Below are positions 5,333-10,001 of a stretch of DNA of 10,001 bases, piece after piece (positions within the stretch are counted from its first letter, which is position 1; each line of letters starts with the position of its first letter). Below the pieces are notes generated by a model that saw only the letters and a program-made list of their open reading frames with translations, was not told the DNA's origin and made no database searches. The position numbers were made by a program, and so were the translations under genes. The stretch covers positions 1-10,001 of the forward strand of contig JAKOZM010000034.1 of assembly GCA_029779995.1 (NCBI GenBank), in the 5' to 3' direction. Source of the stretch: Actinomycetes bacterium (GTDB lineage Bacteria; Actinomycetota; Actinomycetes; S36-B12; UBA10799).

Positions 5333-6706
5333 GTGCCAGATCGCCTCAGTCCCCTCGACACCACCTTTCTGCTGCTCGAACGCGATGGTCAGCCCATGCA
5401 CATCGGCGGCCTCATGGTCTTCGATGGGCCACCACCCAGCTACGAGGACCTATGCGCATACCTCGATTCCCGGCTCGACGCCGTGCCTCGGTACCGCCAG
5501 CGCATCCAGTCGGTCCCGCTGGACATCGGGCAACCCGTGTGGGTCGATGACGAGGACTTCGAACTCGAGTACCACGTGCGCCACACGGCAGTACCCAGCC
5601 CCGGTGAGTATGACCAACTCCAACGTCTGGCGAGCAGACTGCTGTCGCAGCGGGTCGACTTGGATCGCCCGCTCTGGGAGATGTGGCTGGTCGAAGGCCT
5701 CGCTGGCGGCCGGTGGGCGCTGATCAACAAGGCCCACCACGCGATGATTGATGGCTTGTCCGGCCACGACATCATGGAGGTCATTCTCGACGTCAGCCCT
5801 GAGGGACGATCCAGCGGACCAAGCCAGTGGAATCCGGAACCGGGTCCCAACACTGTGGGTCTGATGGCCGACGCGCTCGTCGACTCGGTGAAGCGCCCGG
5901 GTGAGCATCTTGGCCGGATTCTGGAGCGGGCCACCCGTCCCAAGGAACTTGTCGAGCACATGGCGGTGCGCACACTGGGCAGCAAGAATTTCGGCCAGCG
6001 CATGTTGGCCACGGATACCGTGCTGGGAGGCAGCAACTCCCCACACCGTCGCTGGGGGTGGGCCGAGACGAACCTGTCCGTACTGAAGGCCGCCAAGAAC
6101 GCATTCGGGGGGACGGTCAATGATGTGATCCTGGCCGCCGTCACGGGGGGTTTCAGGGAGCTCCTTCTAGGTCGTGGTGTGGACACCCGACCGCTGGAGA
6201 TCCACTCGATGATCCCCGTCTCCATGCGCAAACCCGGCGATGCCAGCGGCGGTAATGAGGTGTCTGCGATGTTCGCGGTCCTTCCGGTGGGCATCGAGGA
6301 CCCGGTCGAACGCCTGCACGCGGTCACCCGGCAGATGAATCGCGTCAAGCGCAGTGGGACACCTCTGACGGTGGATTCGATCATCGGACTGGCGGACTTC
6401 GTGCCGCCTGCACTCTTCGCTGCGGCGGGCCGGGTGGCGGGCCGGGTCGACCTGCGCGCATTCGACACAGTCACGACAAATGTCCCGGGTCCACAGGTTC
6501 CACTCTTCATGCTCGGCCGGCAACTCCAAGCCCTCATCCCCTTCGTTCCGCTGGCCTCAGGCGTCCGGATCTCCACGGCGATCGCCAGCTACAACGGCCT
6601 GGTGAACTTTGGTGTCACCGCCGACTACGACGCGATGCGCGACCTACCGGTGTTCCTCGACGGGATCCGGGACACACTGGCCGGCCTGACTTCGGCGATC
6701 GAGTAG
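5333..6706 (+). CDS. Wax ester synthase / diacylglycerol acyltransferase (WS/DGAT family)
   Basis: Transfers an acyl group from acyl-CoA to a long-chain alcohol or diacylglycerol, giving wax esters or triacylglycerol for storage; acts at the inner face of the cytoplasmic membrane. The catalytic motif HHAMIDG (135-141, HHxxxDG) is intact. Other family blocks: N-terminal LSPLDTTFLLLERDGQPMHIG (5-25), DRPLWEMWLVEG (111-122), NDVILAAVTGGFRELL (263-278), MIPVSMR (293-299), GGNEVSAMFAVLPV (306-319), TTNVPGPQVPLFMLG (381-395) and the terminal NFGVTADYDAMRDL (425-438). At 457 residues it is full length for the family. Start is GTG at 5333. It is a Tgs-type protein as found in several copies in actinobacteria; which acceptor it prefers cannot be told. 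It is convergent with the Sap/GAP gene. Confidence 0.96.
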   Translation: MPDRLSPLDTTFLLLERDGQPMHIGGLMVFDGPPPSYEDLCAYLDSRLDAVPRYRQRIQSVPLDIGQPVWVDDEDFELEYHVRHTAVPSPGEYDQLQRLASRLLSQRVDLDRPLWEMWLVEGLAGGRWALINKAHHAMIDGLSGHDIMEVILDVSPEGRSSGPSQWNPEPGPNTVGLMADALVDSVKRPGEHLGRILERATRPKELVEHMAVRTLGSKNFGQRMLATDTVLGGSNSPHRRWGWAETNLSVLKAAKNAFGGTVNDVILAAVTGGFRELLLGRGVDTRPLEIHSMIPVSMRKPGDASGGNEVSAMFAVLPVGIEDPVERLHAVTRQMNRVKRSGTPLTVDSIIGLADFVPPALFAAAGRVAGRVDLRAFDTVTTNVPGPQVPLFMLGRQLQALIPFVPLASGVRISTAIASYNGLVNFGVTADYDAMRDLPVFLDGIRDTLAGLTSAIE

Positions 6707-6733
6707 ACCATCGGTCAGGGCTACCTCACCGAC

Positions 6734-6784
6734 CGTCTACACATCTGGTTGAGGGCAGGGACTGGCCAACCAGATCTGTAGACG
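6734..6784. repeat. Large hairpin between convergent genes
   Basis: Arms 6734-6751 and 6767-6784 pair over 18 positions with one mismatch (C6742 opposite C6776) around a loop of about 15 bases. It lies 28 bases after the WS/DGAT stop and 102 bases after the end of the opposing gene, so it may terminate transcription from one or both sides. There is no T-run on either side, which is common for actinobacterial terminators but leaves the role open. Confidence 0.75.
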
Positions 6785-6875
6785 CCACGCGGTGCAAATG
6801 CGTCAAACCAGACATCCGAAACGTGTCGCTGGTTGAGAATGACGCTTCTGGCGCTGGCTTCAACCAGATGTGTAG
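6737..6875. repeat. Perfect 16-bp inverted repeat (CTACACATCTGGTTGA) bounding 139 bp
   Basis: CTACACATCTGGTTGA at 6737-6752 recurs exactly on the minus strand at 6860-6875. A third, one-mismatch copy is the right arm of the hairpin at 6767-6781. Shorter partial copies are CTGGTTGA on the plus strand (6829-6836) and TCAAACCAGACAT (6803-6815). The outer pair could be the ends of a small non-coding mobile element (MITE), though no target-site duplication is evident, or the segments could be alternative arms of a folding switch in the RNA. Confidence 0.6.
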
Positions 6876-6885
6876 GCCGCCGCCC

Positions 6886-7569
6886 CTACACCAGTTGCAA
6901 GGCTGTCCACCCCGCCAAGCCGAGCAGCGCCACGCCGAAACCGACACACGTGACGATGGTCATCTGCCGCGAGTGGCGCTCGAAGCCGTCGTGAAGGCGG
7001 GTGAGCACCGGTTTGGCCCTCTCGCCGGCCACCGTGACCGCGACCACGGGACCGAGCACGGCAGCCTCAGTGATCAGGAACAGCATCACAAAAGCCAGCC
7101 CCTTCACCGCTATGTCGACCGTGGCCGAGAAGATGACGTGCAGGGCGGGAATGTACAACGCCAGCGTTGAGGCGTTCAGGGCAAGTCGCAGCGCACCGAT
7201 GCCGAAGATGAAGGGTGGCCGGGCGTCGACGAGTTTCGAGAGCACCGAATCATGCTTCTTCGCCGGCTTCGATCGCACCCGCAGGGCCACAGCCAGCAGG
7301 GCACCGCCTCCGATCGCCAGGATCGCTGCCTCCACCCAGGTGGGCCCATTCACCTGCAAGGGCGGCAGCGCGGATGCGAGGGAGAAGCCGCCAACGCTGA
7401 TCAACAACAGCATCGACATACTGCCCAGAGCTAACGCCCACCCGCGCCGCAGGGCCCCCGGGGCGGGGCTGGTGAGCACGACCACCTGCATCGCCAGGAA
7501 CGTGGGGCTGATGGCCGCGCCCAGCGCCAGCGGCAGGACCTGCAGGAACAGGCTCAGCGCCGCGTTCAT
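6886..7569 (-). CDS. Sap/GAP-family integral membrane protein (six helices)
   Basis: A 227-residue, very hydrophobic protein. Six membrane segments are visible at about 5-32, 44-66, 79-97, 120-148, 156-181 and 202-224, with a short charged loop (RSKPAKKHDSVLSKL, about 99-113) between the third and fourth. Size, spacing and the early ISPTF segment fit the Sap/GAP family (sulfolipid-1-addressing protein in mycobacteria, membrane proteins tied to surface-lipid transport) with a LysE-like topology. I place it there by general pattern, not by a strict motif. ATG at 7569 begins one base after the stop of the upstream universal stress protein gene (TGACATG) and there is no good ribosome site, so translation is probably coupled. 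Substrate unknown. Confidence 0.75.
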   Translation of the reverse strand: MNAALSLFLQVLPLALGAAISPTFLAMQVVVLTSPAPGALRRGWALALGSMSMLLLISVGGFSLASALPPLQVNGPTWVEAAILAIGGGALLAVALRVRSKPAKKHDSVLSKLVDARPPFIFGIGALRLALNASTLALYIPALHVIFSATVDIAVKGLAFVMLFLITEAAVLGPVVAVTVAGERAKPVLTRLHDGFERHSRQMTIVTCVGFGVALLGLAGWTALQLV

Positions 7570-7570
7570 G

Positions 7571-8431
7571 TCAGTGGACGACGGCCACGCTGCACTGTGC
7601 GTGATGGAGCACGCGGTTACTGACCGAACCAAGCATCAGGGACGCGAAACCACCATGGCCACGGGATCCGACCACCAGCAGGTCGCACTCGTCGGAGGCC
7701 TCGAGCACCACGTTGTCCGCGTGGCCCCGCCCTAGATGCAACTCGATCTCGACGCCGGGGTACCGGTCGCGATGGCCGGCAAGCACCTCGGAACTGAGCC
7801 GATCCTCGGCATCTTTGACCTCGTCGATGATGCCGCCCTTGGGATACGTACTCGCATCCACATCGAAACCGACCACGTGCACGTCCCACGCATGGATCAC
7901 GAGCAGTTTCCAACCCCGGCGACTGGCCTCATCGAAGGCGAAGTCAAGGGCACGCTGACCAGGTTCCGACCCGTCAATGGCCACTCCGAGCCGGTGATAG
8001 GTGACGGGCTTGGGACGCACGACCACGGTGGGGCACTTGGAGTGGGTCGCCACCTGCGATGAGGTGCTCCCCAGCAGGATCTCAGCGACGCCCCGCTTGC
8101 TGTGTGAGCCCGTCACCAGCAGCTCCGCACGCTCGCTGGCCTCGACCAACGCGGACGCCGCCGGCCCGACCACCGCTTCGGCGCTGACCTCCAGGCCGCT
8201 GTTCGCGACCAACTCACGGCCTTGTGTAGCGATCTGCTCGCCGCGCTCCTTCATCACCTCGGCCAGCGTGGGGTCGATGATGGCACCCCCGCCGAAGCCC
8301 ATGTCGACCATGGGTTCCTCCCACACGACCGTGATCTGCAAAGGCACTGCGCGCAGCTTGGCCTCCTCCACCGCCCACTGCAGCGCCCGCTCAGAGCCGT
8401 CAGAACCGTCGTAACCCACCACCACCGACAT
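7571..8431 (-). CDS. Universal stress protein with two UspA domains
   Basis: A 286-residue cytoplasmic protein made of two UspA domains (about 1-139 and 146-286), each starting with the hydrophobic-DGS strand (VVVGYDGS, GVAIDGS). The ATP-binding pattern G-2x-G-9x-G-S is complete in the second domain (G255, G258, G268, S269, in GSRGHGG to MLGS). In the first domain the second glycine is serine (GSHS then LLGS), so nucleotide binding there may be weaker. This two-domain form is typical of actinobacteria, where it answers hypoxia and dormancy. The ATG at 8431 is preferred because GAAGGG lies 7 bases upstream; GTG at 8437 is possible with GGGGAG 9 bases upstream. It is the first gene of an operon with the Sap/GAP gene, which follows after one base. 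Confidence 0.95.
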   Translation of the reverse strand: MSVVVGYDGSDGSERALQWAVEEAKLRAVPLQITVVWEEPMVDMGFGGGAIIDPTLAEVMKERGEQIATQGRELVANSGLEVSAEAVVGPAASALVEASERAELLVTGSHSKRGVAEILLGSTSSQVATHSKCPTVVVRPKPVTYHRLGVAIDGSEPGQRALDFAFDEASRRGWKLLVIHAWDVHVVGFDVDASTYPKGGIIDEVKDAEDRLSSEVLAGHRDRYPGVEIELHLGRGHADNVVLEASDECDLLVVGSRGHGGFASLMLGSVSNRVLHHAQCSVAVVH

Positions 8432-8454
8432 ATCCACACCCTTCGTCTCCCCTA

Positions 8455-8475
8455 AGCGTATCCGTGCGGTAGATT
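8455..8475. promoter_or_regulatory. Putative divergent -10 boxes in the 68-base intergenic gap
   Basis: TAGATT at 8470-8475 on the plus strand would serve the gene at 8500 with a leader of about 18 bases. TACGCT at 8460-8455 on the minus strand would serve the universal stress protein with a leader of about 16 bases. Both are TANNNT-type; no convincing -35 is seen for either. Because the boxes are ten bases apart, the two promoters would compete for polymerase. Confidence 0.4.
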
Positions 8476-8499
8476 CTGGGCGGAATTCAGTTCACTCTC

Positions 8500-9051
8500 A
8501 TGGGGCGGGGGTCGGCCGTGAGCCTCGGCACATCTCGCGATACAACCGCACGCATTCGCATCCTTGCCTGCGAGCCCGAGCCGCCTGCTGCCCAGCCCCG
8601 ATCCCGGTCCTGGCCGATCTGGACACTGGTCGTAGCCACCGCTGTTGCAGGGGCGGGAGTCACGTGGACGCTCCTGCAGCCCAATGCCGAGTCGACCGCC
8701 GCTGCGACCCCGCCCGTGGCGCACGCTGCGATGCCAGCGGCAGCGAAGGGATCCGCGAACATCGCTACCTTCCGCACAAATTCCAGGGTGGCCCGCCGGA
8801 TGTCCGCGGCCGCCTCGGCCGACCTACGTGCTGCCGCCCGCTACGCGCAGCGCACCGCCCCCGTCTTCACTGCGCAGGCACCCGCAGCCACCCCCGCGAC
8901 TGTGAACAACTGGACGGCCCCCACAACAGTTCAAGCGCCCCAGCCAGCGCCTGCCTCAGCGCCCACGTCCAACAGCCCGCAGAGTGGGCCGTCGGTGACT
9001 ATCCGAGAAGATGTCAGCCGGCCCGCCAACCAGACTCCCGGGATGCCCTGA
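8500..9051 (+). CDS. Single-pass membrane protein with Ala/Pro-rich tail, unknown function
   Basis: Not recognised as any family. The 183-residue product has a short N-terminal cytoplasmic part with Arg (RSRS at 34-37), one membrane segment (about 39-59) and a long tail rich in Ala, Pro, Thr and Ser (about 65-183) that would lie outside the membrane. Positive charge before the helix fits an N-in orientation. A basic, possibly helical patch lies at about 91-118 (NSRVARRMSAAASADLRAAARYAQR). The low-complexity tail resembles cell-wall-spanning linkers. Codon third positions are mostly G/C, as expected for coding. ATG at 8500 or GTG at 8518 may be the start (GGGGG before the latter). It ends 8 bases before the converging MeaB-like gene. 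The absence of a known domain lowers confidence. Confidence 0.6.
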   Translation: MGRGSAVSLGTSRDTTARIRILACEPEPPAAQPRSRSWPIWTLVVATAVAGAGVTWTLLQPNAESTAAATPPVAHAAMPAAAKGSANIATFRTNSRVARRMSAAASADLRAAARYAQRTAPVFTAQAPAATPATVNNWTAPTTVQAPQPAPASAPTSNSPQSGPSVTIREDVSRPANQTPGMP

Positions 9052-9059
9052 CTCGAGCG

Positions 9060-9917
9060 TCAGTAGCTGCCGGTCATGAGTTGCGCCGCGACGAACGGGT
9101 CGAGTTCGCCGTCGACCACTCTTTGTGCCAGATCGGGGGCATCGACCATCTGCTCCCGGACGATGTCCACCGCAGTTGACTCGATCTCATCGATGACTCG
9201 GCGCAGGTGACGCTGCTCCCATGACTCAGTCGGGCGGTGTGCCTCGATGGCGCTCACCAGGTCCCGGACCCCAGCCCCTGCCGTAGCTACGGTCGTGATG
9301 ACCGGGCGCCCCGTCATCGCCCTTAGATCCGTCACAGTCCGCCCGATCCCCTCACGGTCGGCCTTGTTGACGACCAGAATGTCGGCGGCGCTGACCCCCT
9401 GCGCCTTGGACAGTTGCACGGCATCGCCGGAGTCCGGGGTCACCATGAGCAGGAGCGTGTCGGTTTGCGCGATAACATCGGGACTTGTGGTGGCGGCCTC
9501 GACCAGGATGATGTCGAAGCGACAGGCGTCCAGAATCCGCAGCACCAAAGGTGTGGTCGGTGCGAGTCCGCCTGGATGACCTCGACTCGCCATCGACCGG
9601 ATGAACACGTCGGGGTCCGTGGCCCAATCCTGCAGCCGGATCCGGTCTCCCAGGACAGCGCCGGCACGCTCCGCGCTCGGGTCGATCGTGACCACTGCCA
9701 CCCGCTTGCCCTCAGCTCGGAATCGGGCCAACAGCGCAGCGATCAAGCTGGATTTGCCGACCGCAGCGGGCCCGGCGATCCCCACGATGTGGGCCTTGCC
9801 CAAGTGCCCGACCACCTGCGCGTTCACACCCTCGACCCGATTCTCCGCCCGAGTCAGCAGACGCCCCAACGCCCGTCGGTCTCCCCGTTGCGCCTTGGTG
9901 AAGAGCGATGCAGCCAC
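9060..9917 (-). CDS. MeaB/ArgK-like P-loop GTPase with altered switch region
   Basis: Members of this family (MeaB, and the former ArgK) are GTPases that protect and reload adenosylcobalamin in methylmalonyl-CoA mutase and related enzymes. Here the 285-residue protein has the P-loop GPAAVGKSS (49-57), the IDPSAERAGAVLGDR motif (78-92), VFIRSMASRGHPGGL (104-118), and G4 motif NKAD (184-187). The usual G3/switch segment ETVGVGQSE is instead EAATTSPDV (140-148), with loss of both glycines and the glutamine and about three residues fewer than in typical members. The later PGxGDELQ becomes PDSGDAVQ. The fold is clear, but hydrolysis and coupling to a mutase may differ. It is shorter than usual (320-330). 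GTG at 9917 is the start, 7 bases after TAAACT. No mutase gene is in view. Confidence 0.85.
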   Translation of the reverse strand: MAASLFTKAQRGDRRALGRLLTRAENRVEGVNAQVVGHLGKAHIVGIAGPAAVGKSSLIAALLARFRAEGKRVAVVTIDPSAERAGAVLGDRIRLQDWATDPDVFIRSMASRGHPGGLAPTTPLVLRILDACRFDIILVEAATTSPDVIAQTDTLLLMVTPDSGDAVQLSKAQGVSAADILVVNKADREGIGRTVTDLRAMTGRPVITTVATAGAGVRDLVSAIEAHRPTESWEQRHLRRVIDEIESTAVDIVREQMVDAPDLAQRVVDGELDPFVAAQLMTGSY

Positions 9918-9924
9918 AGCGGGG

Positions 9925-9930
9925 AGTTTA
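9925..9930 (-). promoter_or_regulatory. Putative -10 box of the MeaB-like gene, leaderless arrangement
   Basis: TAAACT on the minus strand ends 7 bases before the GTG start and there is no ribosome site between them. If the frame entering from the right edge is a real gene, its TAA stop is part of this box and the two genes could instead be cotranscribed. Confidence 0.4.
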
Positions 9931-10001
9931 CCCTGCGTTCATCTGTTGGTCGCGCGTGCCAGACGGGTCGGCCCATGTGTCGAGCGCGCCGATGGGATCG
10001 G
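9928..10001 (-). CDS. Possible C-terminal end of an upstream gene, rest beyond the right edge
   Basis: In one minus-strand frame the last 23 codons before TAA (9930-9928) read DPIGALDTWADPSGTRDQQ plus four more residues, with mostly G/C third positions. Of the other two frames, one meets a stop near position 9940 and the other stays open into the MeaB-like gene in a different frame. Too short to identify a family. The stop would lie 10 bases before the MeaB-like start, as expected for an operon. Confidence 0.35.
   Translation of the reverse strand, partial: DPIGALDTWADPSGTRDQQMNAG

Noticed and set aside
5440..6576. Minus-strand open frame (378 codons) opposite the WS/DGAT gene
   Set aside because: Shadow of a certain gene; composition dominated by Ser, Arg and Thr with no motif.
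9048..9063. CTGAC/GTCAG hairpin between the converging stops as a terminator
   Set aside because: Five-bp stem with a six-base loop and no T-run; too weak to call.
8664..9179. Alternative plus-strand frame (171 codons) overlapping the unknown membrane protein and the MeaB-like gene
   Set aside because: It runs over the 3' end of the opposing GTPase gene, has no membrane helix or motif, and the 8500 frame has better codon use.

Overview
The window is a high-GC chromosomal stretch that fits an actinobacterium. The signs are GTG starts, promoters of the TANNNT type, start codons that seem to sit at or near the transcription start, a wax-ester/diacylglycerol acyltransferase of the WS/DGAT family, a mycobacterial-type Sap/GAP membrane protein, tandem-domain universal stress protein and a MeaB-type GTPase. 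I cannot name the genus. Nothing here is an obvious phage or transposon.

Layout. 1-1739 (minus) is most of a cysteine-type arylsulfatase whose C-terminus runs off the left edge. 1740-2341 is a gene-poor 600-base gap. It holds an array of five 19-nt-phased heptamers, and an 88-bp direct repeat made of the 3' end of a tRNA-His gene plus its terminator. 2342-2417 (minus) is the intact tRNA-His (anticodon GTG) with its own promoter. Divergent from it, trmB (tRNA m7G46 methyltransferase) is followed by pxpA, pxpB and pxpC (ATP-dependent 5-oxoprolinase) on the plus strand. All three junctions are 4-base stop/start overlaps, so tRNA modification and 5-oxoproline salvage are translated as one unit. 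5333-6706 (plus) is the WS/DGAT acyltransferase.

6707-6885 lies between convergent genes and carries a cluster of inverted copies of a 16-base element that can fold in at least two mutually exclusive ways. On the minus strand, a two-domain universal stress protein (start 8431) is followed after one base by a six-helix Sap/GAP-family membrane protein, an operon. Divergent from it is a 183-residue single-pass membrane protein of unknown function (8500-9051). This is convergent with a MeaB-like GTPase (9060-9917, minus) whose G3/switch region is degenerate. A short tail of another minus-strand reading frame may enter from the right edge.

Taken together the genes are mostly central or lipid metabolism and stress functions, not a defence island. 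The least ordinary signals are the tRNA-His 3' duplication, the phased heptamer array, the inverted-repeat cluster at 6734-6875, the trmB-pxpABC translational coupling and the altered MeaB-like protein.
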